The position numbers and the translations under genes are program-made. Positions 8,146 to 16,798 of a DNA stretch of 40,008 nt are shown piece by piece (position 1 is the first letter of the stretch; every line of letters begins with the position of its first letter). Location of the stretch: the NCBI GenBank assembly GCA_018701175.1, contig JABIWF010000012.1, forward strand, positions 1-40,008, in the 5' to 3' direction. The notes beneath the pieces were generated by a model that made no database searches, was not told where the DNA came from, and saw nothing but the letters and a program-made list of their open reading frames with translations. This DNA comes from Methanobacteriota archaeon (lineage in GTDB: Archaea; Thermoplasmatota; Poseidoniia; Poseidoniales; Poseidoniaceae).

Positions 8146-8943
8146 ATGGACAAAGCCAGTCGTTTACAGAAAATACTCCCGAATGGTAGAGGCGTTTGGA
8201 TTCCAATCGACCATGGTGCATCGGATTTCCCTGTAGAAGGCCTGACTGATACAGACCATGTCATCCGTTCATTGGTTCGAGCAGGAGTTGATGTCATCCT
8301 TGCGCAAAAAGGAGTCGTCAGCCATTACAATCACCTGTGCGAGAACTCAGGGACGAGCATGGTCATCCATTTTTCAGTATCAACACGTCATGCTGGCTCA
8401 GACAGTTCGAACAAAGTTTTGGTTGGAAACGCAGACGAAGTGCTTCCCAGAGGCGGAGTGGGAGTCTCGTGCCAAGTCAACATGGGTAGTCCGAATGAAG
8501 CAGCAATGGTCGAGCGTATGGGCCAGATGAGCCGTTCTGCCCTTCATCATCAACTCCCAATGTTCGGTATGGTGTATGCACGTGGAGAGAATCTTTCCAT
8601 CATTGAGGGGGACACAACCAATGCGAATGCTCACGCAGTGCGCCTTGCATTTGAACTTGGATGTGACGCTGCAAAGACCACTTGGACTGGTGATAAATCA
8701 AGTTTCGAAAAGGTTGCTGCAGCCGCGCCAATACCAGTCCTCGTTGCCGGGGGACCCGCTACAGGTGACTCCAGAGGAATTCTGACAATGGTTAGAGACG
8801 CCTTAGATGCCGGTGCGTCAGGTATTTGCATGGGTCGTCAGGTGTTCGCCCATCCGAACGTCGAAGGTATTGCGAGGGCCTTGGTCATGCTTGTCCATCA
8901 AGACTCTACCGTCGAAGATGCAATGAACGCTTGCGAACTGTGA
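8146..8943 (+). CDS. aroA': 2-amino-3,7-dideoxy-D-threo-hept-6-ulosonate (ADH) synthase
   Basis: DeoC/FbaB-like fold: WIPIDHGASDFPVEGL, DVILAQKGVVSHY, DAAKTTWTGDKSSFEKV, VLVAGGPATGDSRGIL, GASGICMGRQVFAHPN; next to AroB'. Confidence 0.9.
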   Translation: MDKASRLQKILPNGRGVWIPIDHGASDFPVEGLTDTDHVIRSLVRAGVDVILAQKGVVSHYNHLCENSGTSMVIHFSVSTRHAGSDSSNKVLVGNADEVLPRGGVGVSCQVNMGSPNEAAMVERMGQMSRSALHHQLPMFGMVYARGENLSIIEGDTTNANAHAVRLAFELGCDAAKTTWTGDKSSFEKVAAAAPIPVLVAGGPATGDSRGILTMVRDALDAGASGICMGRQVFAHPNVEGIARALVMLVHQDSTVEDAMNACEL

Positions 8944-8952
8944 GGTTTTGGA

Positions 8953-9978
8953 ATGGAAATATGGTTTGATGTTCGCCATTCTATAGATTCGGCAGAGGCT
9001 GTTCCTGAAGGCGTAAATTATCGACTCGCCTCACAGGAGACTGCCTTTGCAACCGATGCATACCTCGAAAAAGAACATGTATTTCGTGACGGCAAACTCA
9101 TTGGAAGTTTCATCACTGTTCTCGATGAATCATCGCAACAAATGGCCCGTTCACTCGTCGGTAGCGTAGAATGGCTCGTGCTCGAATTCGAGAATTGGTC
9201 AATGATCCCAATTGAAAACCTCATCGCCGCATGTGAAGGGACTCCAACCAAAATCGCTGCAGTCATAACCGAAGCCGAACAAGCGAACGGCGCTGGTTTC
9301 GCTCTCGAAAAGGGAGTGGATGCGTTGATCATCCGACCAGACAAGGAACTTCTCGAAGCCTCACTTATCGTTAAATCTCAACGGTTGGAAAAGGCGACTT
9401 CTGGTGTGATTGCTGATTCGCATACCATGCATACAGGGATTGGAACACATACCATCACGTCCATTGAGAATGGAGGCACCTCCGAAAGGTATTGCATCGA
9501 TACAACAAGCTTGTTAAATCTCGGCGAAGGACTGTTGCTTGGCTCCAGCGCATCAAGTCTAGTACTCGTTCATGGAGAAACTGTAGAATCCGAATATGTC
9601 CCTCCACGTCCATTCCGAGTAAATGCTGGACCGCCTCATGCCTATGTGAGTATGGCTGACGGCACAACCAAGTATCTCTCGGAATTGAATGCCGGTGACT
9701 GCATCCTGCTTACAAACACCAAAGGAATGCAACGCAGTGCGACGGTTGGCAGATTGAAAATTGAAATAAGGCCGATGGTACTGATTCGGTGGATTGATGA
9801 AAACGATAAAGAAGGAAGCATGTTCTTACAACAAGCGGAGACAGTACGCGTCATCAGCCAAGACAATCGCCCAATATCCGTCACATCACTGGAAAAAGGC
9901 GACAAAATTCTTGGATGGTGTCAAAAGGGTGCTCGGCACATAGGTGCCGAAATCTCGAGTGCGGTGTCTGAGAGGTGA
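8953..9978 (+). CDS. aroB': 3-dehydroquinate synthase II (archaeal type)
   Basis: WFDVRHSIDSAE start, VEWLVLEFENWSMIPIENLIA, RPFRVNAGPPHAYVSMADGTTKYLSEL; position after ADH synthase. Confidence 0.92.
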   Translation: MEIWFDVRHSIDSAEAVPEGVNYRLASQETAFATDAYLEKEHVFRDGKLIGSFITVLDESSQQMARSLVGSVEWLVLEFENWSMIPIENLIAACEGTPTKIAAVITEAEQANGAGFALEKGVDALIIRPDKELLEASLIVKSQRLEKATSGVIADSHTMHTGIGTHTITSIENGGTSERYCIDTTSLLNLGEGLLLGSSASSLVLVHGETVESEYVPPRPFRVNAGPPHAYVSMADGTTKYLSELNAGDCILLTNTKGMQRSATVGRLKIEIRPMVLIRWIDENDKEGSMFLQQAETVRVISQDNRPISVTSLEKGDKILGWCQKGARHIGAEISSAVSER

Positions 9979-9982
9979 AACT

Positions 9983-10870
9983 ATGGCAGTACTCGGCGCA
10001 GGTAAGGCAAACGGTGGATGCAGTCTCTTGCATGCAGCAGGTCTTGGCTATGGCGCAAGCATCGGACTTGATATCCCAATAGCGGTACGGCTACTCGACA
10101 AACCAAGTAAACGGGAGTCGAATGACCCCGACGGACTACTGCCTGCAATAGTTGATGCATGGTTGGAAGCCGGTTTTGAGTTACCAAAAAAAATCGAAAA
10201 AGACGACCTACATTGGGCTGTAATTAGTAAAATACCACCTCGTCAAGGCCTCAAATCCAGTGCAGCAACATCCATTGCGGCATTAAAGGCACTCGCCGAT
10301 GCCACCGACACTGAAGTTTCAGATGAGATGTTTGTTGCCATGGCTGCACAAGCTCAAATCTCTTCTGGCATATCCCTTACTGGCTCAATTGACGATGCAT
10401 GGGCTTGCCTAAAGCCAGGATGGAAACTCATAGACCCACAAGCAGACAGTATAGCCGAGGGTGTGCTTTTCGAAGGAAATGGACCAAGTAATGACGATTG
10501 GTTGGTTATGGTTGTCTGCAGAGGAGAACGTACACATCGTCCACAGTTGGAAGATTTCCCTCCACACGGCGCTGCATTCCAAAAAGCCCTCACCGCTTTA
10601 CAAGAAGAAAATGAATTGGTAGCCATTACCTGGAATGGCCGAGCAATAGTGGCTGTTATGAACGATGTCCAAGGACGGAAAATCACCAACGACGCAATGC
10701 TCAATGGCGCACGTGCTGCTGGCATGTCCGGCTCAGGTAACGCAATCATCGTCCTAGCACCGAAGGTCAGTAAGCCAAGTTGTGATCGATTGAGAGCCTT
10801 GTTTGAAAACAATAAAGACATCGTGAAAGTAATAGAAACATCATTCATAACGGCTGATACTGAACCTTAG
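9983..10870 (+). CDS. aroK: Shikimate kinase, archaeal GHMP family
   Basis: MAVLGAGKANGGCSLLHAAGLGYGASIGLD, PPRQGLKSSAATSIAALKAL (GHMP ATP loop), GARAAGMSGSGNAI. ATG at 9983 preceded by GAGGTG. Confidence 0.92.
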   Translation: MAVLGAGKANGGCSLLHAAGLGYGASIGLDIPIAVRLLDKPSKRESNDPDGLLPAIVDAWLEAGFELPKKIEKDDLHWAVISKIPPRQGLKSSAATSIAALKALADATDTEVSDEMFVAMAAQAQISSGISLTGSIDDAWACLKPGWKLIDPQADSIAEGVLFEGNGPSNDDWLVMVVCRGERTHRPQLEDFPPHGAAFQKALTALQEENELVAITWNGRAIVAVMNDVQGRKITNDAMLNGARAAGMSGSGNAIIVLAPKVSKPSCDRLRALFENNKDIVKVIETSFITADTEP

Positions 10871-10920
10871 GGTGAAGACGCAACTTCTTGAAGGAAGGGC
10901 CACTCGAACAAACGAATCCA

Positions 10921-12003
10921 ATGCACATGCACCTCGGAGAATGTATCCGGCTGAGCCTATTTGGCACCAGTCATGGCCCTCGAGTTGGTGCTCTGCTTAC
11001 AGGAGTCCCTAAGGGCATTCACTTGGATACACAAGCGATTCAACGAGCCATGGATGCACGACGCCCGGGTGGACGTTATGCCAGCAAACGAAAGGAACCA
11101 GATATTGTCGAATTCCGCAGCGGCATAGAAGATGGAAAAACAACTGGCGGCGAGATTGAAATCTCAATCGCCAACACCGATGCAAAATCGAGAGACTACA
11201 GTTTCCTCCCAGACCACCCTCGTCCAGGCCACCAAGACATGGTGATGCACAAACGCACTAACGGCGAGGCGGATTTACGCGGCGGAGGTTCATCCAGTGC
11301 TCGACTAACCGCCGCTCTCGTAGCATCTGCAGCCTTGCTTTCACCGCTGTTGAAACCACTCGGCATTCAATGCGAAGCACAGGTAGGTGCTATCGGCACT
11401 GTTGAAGCACTCTCGATGGATGATTGCCCACCACGTTGGGAAAACGAAGATTGTCAAGAAATGCGATGCAGAGACCCAGCGGCCGCTTCGAAAATGGTGG
11501 AGACCGTTGAACAACATCGTATGGGTCGGAACTCAATCGGAAGTCGCGTTGATTTACGGGTCACTGGCGTCCCCCTTGGGTTAGGAGAGCCGTGGTTCGA
11601 TGGCCTTGAACCCGCTCTCGCACGAGCCATGATGTCGATTCCTGCTGCCAGAGGCGTGGTATTCGGTAGGGGGTTCGATGTGGTCCAGATGACTGGACTC
11701 GAACACAACGATGCATGGGGTGGTTCAAGTGAGCGTCCTGAATTAATTGGAGCTAATCCAGACGGAGTGATAGCGGGCCTTGCTACCGGCTCGCCAATAC
11801 ACGTCTCTATCGCTTTCAAACCTCCTTCATCCATAGCCACTGAACAACATACTCTCAATTTGGCGTCAGGACTTGTGGAGCCGCTCGTCGTCGGTGGACG
11901 ACATGACCCGGTTCTTGGCCCGCGTGCCGTTGCCGTTGTCGAAGCGATGGCTCAACTCGTACTGGCTGACCTTGCTTTACGTGGAGGTTTTATCGATGCG
12001 TAA
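10921..12003 (+). CDS. aroC: Chorismate synthase
   Basis: RLSLFGTSHGPRVGALL, DARRPGG, SFLPDHPRPGHQDMVMHKRTNGEADLRGGGSSSARLTAALVASAA, GGRHDPVLGPRAVAVVEAMAQLVLADL. Confidence 0.95.
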   Translation: MHMHLGECIRLSLFGTSHGPRVGALLTGVPKGIHLDTQAIQRAMDARRPGGRYASKRKEPDIVEFRSGIEDGKTTGGEIEISIANTDAKSRDYSFLPDHPRPGHQDMVMHKRTNGEADLRGGGSSSARLTAALVASAALLSPLLKPLGIQCEAQVGAIGTVEALSMDDCPPRWENEDCQEMRCRDPAAASKMVETVEQHRMGRNSIGSRVDLRVTGVPLGLGEPWFDGLEPALARAMMSIPAARGVVFGRGFDVVQMTGLEHNDAWGGSSERPELIGANPDGVIAGLATGSPIHVSIAFKPPSSIATEQHTLNLASGLVEPLVVGGRHDPVLGPRAVAVVEAMAQLVLADLALRGGFIDA

Positions 12004-13318
12004 GACCATCACAGTTCACAAATTCGGTGGTTCGTGCCTGAGAGACAGATCGGATCTCAATAGGATTGCTGAAGTGATTCAACACTGGCCTGGCCAATCC
12101 TTGATTGTCGTCTCCGCATTGTGGGGAACAACCGACCGCCTCATGCGAGCGAGCCAAGAACCGAGATATGCAAGCCGATTAGTAAGCGACCTCTCACGAC
12201 AGCATCTTCGCTTTGCACCATCGCTCATTGAGGGTGAAAACGGCCATCTGTTCCGTTCTGTACTGAAGGGAATTGAACAATCTTTGAACGAGTTGGCACA
12301 GTCCCCAAACAATTGGATTGCAATCAATCGATTGCTGGCCGCAGGTGAACGGCTGTCCGCTTTGGTTGTTGCTCAGCACCTGAAAGAAAACGGAGTTGAT
12401 GCACATCCAGTGGGCGCTGAAGACATCGGTCTCAAACTGAAAGGTATCAATCGCGCACCAGTAGTCGACCTTGAAACTTCGATGGTAGAACTCGACCGCT
12501 CAGCGTTTTTCGGCACTCCTGTAATCACAGGGTGGTTTGGCGAAGGAGATGACGGAGAACTCGCCTTACTCGGGCGAGGCGGATGCGACCACTCAGCGAC
12601 ATCAATAGCAAGACTCGTGGATGCTGACAAAGTAATTCTTTGGAAAGACGTCGATGGCGTGCTCCCTCTCAATCCGAGATGGGGGTTAGATTCTTCGCCG
12701 ATCCCTTACCTTGGTTACAGTGAAGCAGTTGAACTTGCAAGGCTTGACACCCCCGTCCTCCACCCTGCAACAGTTGAGCCTCTTAGGGGAATTGGAATCC
12801 CGTTGGAAATTCGAGACCTACGTAGTATCGTAAAGGAACAAGCGGCTTCCATCATCGGACCAGATTTGATTCAAACGCATAAAGTCAAAGCAATTGGCTG
12901 CCTACCAAATGTGACAAGGCTTACCGTCAGTTCCTCGTCCCTTGAAGTCCAAAGCGAGCACCTTGGGCGCGTTCTTATTGATTTAGCAACTGAAAACATT
13001 GCCTGTTGGAATCTCGATTCCATACCGGGGCAGATTTCGTGGATTGTATCGCAACACGACCTTCAAAAAGCAAGGCAAATTGTAACGAACTACTTCTCGA
13101 CACCAGATATAACTGAGTATGGTGTGATGTTCTCACTCGTTGGTAACAAACTGCCAAATGAAGAAAACGCCCTCTTGTCACCGGAAATGATTTCATTGCT
13201 GGAACTCGAAATTGTATCTGTGACCGATCATGCAGTACGTGTCATCTCATCACGTCACGATGTTTCATCGATGCTTGACACATTAGCCAATCATCTGGAC
13301 TTGACCGCAATGGTCTAA
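11996..13318 (+). CDS. Aspartate kinase
   Basis: MRKTITVHKFGGSCLRD, GRGGCDHSATSIARLVDADKVILWKDVDGVL, YSEAVELARLDTPVLHPATVEPL; C-terminal ACT-like region. Start overlaps the aroC stop by 8 bp. Confidence 0.9.
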   Translation: MRKTITVHKFGGSCLRDRSDLNRIAEVIQHWPGQSLIVVSALWGTTDRLMRASQEPRYASRLVSDLSRQHLRFAPSLIEGENGHLFRSVLKGIEQSLNELAQSPNNWIAINRLLAAGERLSALVVAQHLKENGVDAHPVGAEDIGLKLKGINRAPVVDLETSMVELDRSAFFGTPVITGWFGEGDDGELALLGRGGCDHSATSIARLVDADKVILWKDVDGVLPLNPRWGLDSSPIPYLGYSEAVELARLDTPVLHPATVEPLRGIGIPLEIRDLRSIVKEQAASIIGPDLIQTHKVKAIGCLPNVTRLTVSSSSLEVQSEHLGRVLIDLATENIACWNLDSIPGQISWIVSQHDLQKARQIVTNYFSTPDITEYGVMFSLVGNKLPNEENALLSPEMISLLELEIVSVTDHAVRVISSRHDVSSMLDTLANHLDLTAMV

Positions 13319-13321
13319 GTT
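13298..13321. terminator. Stem-loop at aspartate kinase/membrane-protein convergent junction
   Basis: ACTTGACC-GCAAT-GGTC[T]AAGT: 8 bp with one bulged T, overlapping the TAA at 13316-13318. Confidence 0.4.
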
Positions 13322-14247
13322 CAGTCTTCTGCACGCTTCTCTCGGTAGCTTTGCAAATGGGTTGGGAGATTGAGGGCAAACAATCCACCGACTACACTGA
13401 AAACAAAGAACGTGCCAAGGGCAACACCGTAAACTGAAATCAATTCCACAGATTCTTCCATTCGAGTAGCCGTATCTTTGGAAAAGATTCCAACAAAGAA
13501 CGGTAGGATGGAGTTTGCTGAAAGAACGATGGTTGCAAGGATGGTTGCGATAATTGGGTTGATGAGAAGAGAGCGGTGATACTTGCCGACAATCTTCTTT
13601 GGATTCATGACATAAACTTCGTTGGTTCGGATACTGGTATCGAGCATCGAGTAACGCAGAACACCGTTGGTTAACTCGAAGTACATGATGAGAAGAACAG
13701 CGTAAACGACTACGAGACCTGAGAGCAGGAAAGGCTTGTCTTGCAAACCAAACATATCGCTTGAAAGCGTAACTTTCGATGATGCGAATCTCAGAATGGC
13801 GAGAATGAACAGAAGGTTACTAACAAGGGTGAATCTACCATCTCGTTGGAAAGTCCCCCAGAATCCGGTCCCTGTAGCGCCTGCAATAATCACCAATTGG
13901 AGTATCGTTGCAAGTCCAAGGCTTCCAGTGAGCATGTACCAAATCGTACCGTCTGGCGGAGAGATGATGTACGTCATCAAGGAAAGCGCTACGAGAACTC
14001 CGTAGACACCGAGTTGAAGGTTCTGAACCATTTTGTCTGGTGGCAAGAACTTCGTTTTAGGGACGAGCGGGCCACCGAGCAGACTTTCGATGAACGAAGG
14101 GATTTCGACTTCTGGAATTGCGTCTTTTGGGATTTCACTCCCAACGCCGACTTGACCTGCTGCCTTCTTACGTGATGGAGCGGATGAACGTACAGTTTTA
14201 CCGTCGTACAGGTGAGCAGTGTCGTTAGATGGTCGTGATACGGTCAT
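13321..14247 (-). CDS. Polytopic membrane protein of unknown function, downstream of DUF58 gene
   Basis: Multiple hydrophobic helices after a ~70-aa soluble N-terminus; 9-nt gap to the DUF58 gene. Confidence 0.65.
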   Translation of the reverse strand: MTVSRPSNDTAHLYDGKTVRSSAPSRKKAAGQVGVGSEIPKDAIPEVEIPSFIESLLGGPLVPKTKFLPPDKMVQNLQLGVYGVLVALSLMTYIISPPDGTIWYMLTGSLGLATILQLVIIAGATGTGFWGTFQRDGRFTLVSNLLFILAILRFASSKVTLSSDMFGLQDKPFLLSGLVVVYAVLLIMYFELTNGVLRYSMLDTSIRTNEVYVMNPKKIVGKYHRSLLINPIIATILATIVLSANSILPFFVGIFSKDTATRMEESVELISVYGVALGTFFVFSVVGGLFALNLPTHLQSYREKRAED

Positions 14248-14256
14248 GATCTCACC

Positions 14257-15579
14257 TCAGAATCCTCTTGCCCCAGCAAGTGCGGTTGAAAGGAGCATGT
14301 CAGGCTCCCAATCCATAATATTGACACCAAGTCCGCGAAGTTCACTTATGAGAACGTCACGTTCTGTTTTCATAACTTCATATCCGGTTCGGTCGATGCG
14401 TCGGGCATCGAATTCAAACTCGAGAGAAGATGGAGTCAATACTGTGACATCGAAATCACGAGCGCGGAAGTCACGCAACGCATTGACGATGGTTGGGTCA
14501 TCTTCGAGATTGGACAAGAAGATGATTGGACTACCTTTGTTGATGTGCGGCATGATTCTGTTCACAACAACCTGCAGCGGTATGTTTCCACGTGCGACTG
14601 CACCTGCAAGTTTGGTTAGAATCACGTACAATTGTTTTTTACCCGTATCTCTGTCAACGCTCACGACTTCATCGCCGTATACAATGACACCTACGGAGTC
14701 ACGCCGGCCGAGGAAGTATTTGGCAAGTGATGCAGCGGCCCGAGTTGAGTAAACCAATGCATTACGAGACACTGGGCCTGTTTCAGCAACAGACCGCGAA
14801 TCCACAATGATGATGATATCAGAAACAGCGTCACGTTCTCGTTCATTCACCATGAGTTTTCCAGATCGTGCGTATGCAGACCAGTTGATGGCACGGAAAG
14901 AGTCGCCTTCGAAGTATTCTCTCAATGAGTAAAACTCGGAACCTGGGCCTGGTTGTCGAATGTTAACAGCACCCGTGAAAATCTTAGGAACACGGGATTT
15001 TACGAAGGTCTCTTTGAGGTCTTCCATTTTCGGGAACACAAGGAAATCATTGTAGACATGCAATTCTTTTTCCTTGTGGAACAATCCGAATGGGTCTTGA
15101 ATCCTGACAGCCACAGGACCAACACTGTAGAAACCTCGAAGTGGACATTCAACGGTGTATTCAATCAACGTTTCACGGCGTGGACCAAGTTCCATCAAAA
15201 TATAATTTGCACCGTCTTTGATGCGCATAACTTCAGGAACGCGGTCTCGAACTTCCAAAATTTTAGCGAGCGATGAATGGTTTTGCATTCTCAGCGTGAT
15301 GTTTAATTCCCCGTCTTCAAAGATACGAGCACTCGACATTTTCCGCATTGCGGTTACGCTGTTGAGTGCCGCACCTTCCTCACCCGACCATTCTTCTGCG
15401 CGTCGGCCAGTAGCCGCAACGTCAGCGTGACCACCGAAAAGGGCAGCCCAAGTCAGGAAGACAAAGATGACAACTGCAATCGTAACGAGCTGGGAGTTTC
15501 GCAGGGTTAGACCGAGCAAGTACATGGCAATAGCCAAGCTACCGAGCATAGCAGATTTACGACTCCACATCACATTCAC
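14257..15579 (-). CDS. DUF58 domain-containing protein
   Basis: Two N-terminal TM helices; VRIQDPFGLF; PGPGSEFYSLREYFEGDSFRAINWSAYARSGKLMVNERERDAVSDIIIIVDSR (DUF58 core followed by VWA-like strand). Confidence 0.9.
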   Translation of the reverse strand: MNVMWSRKSAMLGSLAIAMYLLGLTLRNSQLVTIAVVIFVFLTWAALFGGHADVAATGRRAEEWSGEEGAALNSVTAMRKMSSARIFEDGELNITLRMQNHSSLAKILEVRDRVPEVMRIKDGANYILMELGPRRETLIEYTVECPLRGFYSVGPVAVRIQDPFGLFHKEKELHVYNDFLVFPKMEDLKETFVKSRVPKIFTGAVNIRQPGPGSEFYSLREYFEGDSFRAINWSAYARSGKLMVNERERDAVSDIIIIVDSRSVAETGPVSRNALVYSTRAAASLAKYFLGRRDSVGVIVYGDEVVSVDRDTGKKQLYVILTKLAGAVARGNIPLQVVVNRIMPHINKGSPIIFLSNLEDDPTIVNALRDFRARDFDVTVLTPSSLEFEFDARRIDRTGYEVMKTERDVLISELRGLGVNIMDWEPDMLLSTALAGARGF

Positions 15580-15603
15580 CTCAAATTCAGTTTAGAACTG
15601 TAA

Positions 15604-16779
15604 TCAAACAGTTGGTACAGGAACTTCTCGTAGAATCGCTTGAATCACTTCACCGGACTCAAGGCCCTTGATTTGATGCTCAGGCTTGAGAATAATTCGG
15701 TGTGCGAGTGCGAGTTCGGCAATTGCTTTGATGTCATCAGGAGTGACGAAGTCACGACCACGAAGTGCTGCAGCAGCACGGGATGTCTTCAGCAATGCTT
15801 GGGAACCACGAGGTGAAGCGCCGACCAAAACACGAGGATCTTCACGAGTTCGGGATACAACTTCGACCATGTACATTCGAAGAGCAGGGTCTACGTAGAC
15901 GAATTCACATGCTTGTTGCATGTTAATCACCATTTCAGGGTGAGTAATAACTTCGACTTCGACAGCGTCCTTTCCACGAGAAATACGACGGGATAGAATC
16001 TCGTCTTCGTCTGCACGGTCAGGGTATCCGACGGACATCTTGAACATGAAACGGTCAAGTTGTGCTTCAGGGAGCGGGTATGTACCTTCTTGTTCGACAG
16101 GGTTTTGAGTCGCCATAACAATGAACGGAGCTGGGAGCTTGTGAGTCACTGTACCAATGGTAACTTGCTTCTCTTGCATAGCCTCAAGCAAAGCAGCTTG
16201 AGTCTTTGGAGGAGCACGGTTAATCTCGTCAGCGAGCAGAAGATTACAGAACAATGGTCCTGGCTTGAATGTAAATTCACCCTTCTTTGCGTCATAGATG
16301 TTCGTACCTGTGATGTCAGCAGGGAGCAAGTCAGGCGTAAATTGAACACGCTTGAAGTCGCAACCTAGCGCATCAGCGAAGGTGTTGGTCATCAGTGTCT
16401 TAGCCAGACCTGGGTAATCTTCGAACAGAAGGTTACCATTGGAAAGAATGTTGATCAAGACGTTATCGATAACGTGTGCTTTACCGATAATTACTTTCTG
16501 GACTTCGGCAGCGATTGCACTTGCAATCGAACCGACGGCCTTCAACTTCTCTTTGTTTTCTGGGCTGGTTTGGTGCTTCGGTTGAACCGGAGCGGCCGGT
16601 GCTGGCGCTGCTGGGGCTGGTGCTGGCGCTGCAGGTGCTGCTGGCATAGGCGCTGGTGCTGCTGGCATAGGTGCCGCAGGCATTGGCGCTGCTGGTGCAG
16701 GCATTGCAGGTGCTGCTGGGGCCACAGGAGCTGCTGGCGCTGGCGCGGGCGGGGCTGCTGGGGGGGCGGGGGGTTGCAT
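15604..16779 (-). CDS. MoxR-family AAA+ ATPase with Ala/Pro-rich N-terminal extension
   Basis: GNLLFEDYPGLAKT (Walker A region), LLLADEINRAPPKTQAALLEAMQEKQVTIG (Walker B), FIVMATQNPVEQEGTYPLPEAQLDRFMFK; first ~70 aa almost only A/P/M. Confidence 0.93.
   Translation of the reverse strand: MQPPAPPAAPPAPAPAAPVAPAAPAMPAPAAPMPAAPMPAAPAPMPAAPAAPAPAPAAPAPAAPVQPKHQTSPENKEKLKAVGSIASAIAAEVQKVIIGKAHVIDNVLINILSNGNLLFEDYPGLAKTLMTNTFADALGCDFKRVQFTPDLLPADITGTNIYDAKKGEFTFKPGPLFCNLLLADEINRAPPKTQAALLEAMQEKQVTIGTVTHKLPAPFIVMATQNPVEQEGTYPLPEAQLDRFMFKMSVGYPDRADEDEILSRRISRGKDAVEVEVITHPEMVINMQQACEFVYVDPALRMYMVEVVSRTREDPRVLVGASPRGSQALLKTSRAAAALRGRDFVTPDDIKAIAELALAHRIILKPEHQIKGLESGEVIQAILREVPVPTV
16590..16775. repeat. 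Low-complexity GCN/CCN repeat tract encoding the Ala/Pro-rich MoxR N-terminus
   Basis: Recurring ggtgctgctggcat(a/t)gg-type units on the + strand; encodes APAAPMPAAPMPAAPAPMPAAPAAPAPAPAAPAP. Confidence 0.8.
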
Positions 16780-16798
16780 GTCTATTTTCCTCCAATTA

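Noticed and set aside
14219-14752. 177-aa plus-strand ORF
   Set aside because: Antisense to DUF58; no recognisable motif.
16590-16775. Possible CRISPR-like or tandem repeat array
   Set aside because: No regular repeat/spacer spacing; the pattern follows codons of an Ala/Pro-rich protein segment.
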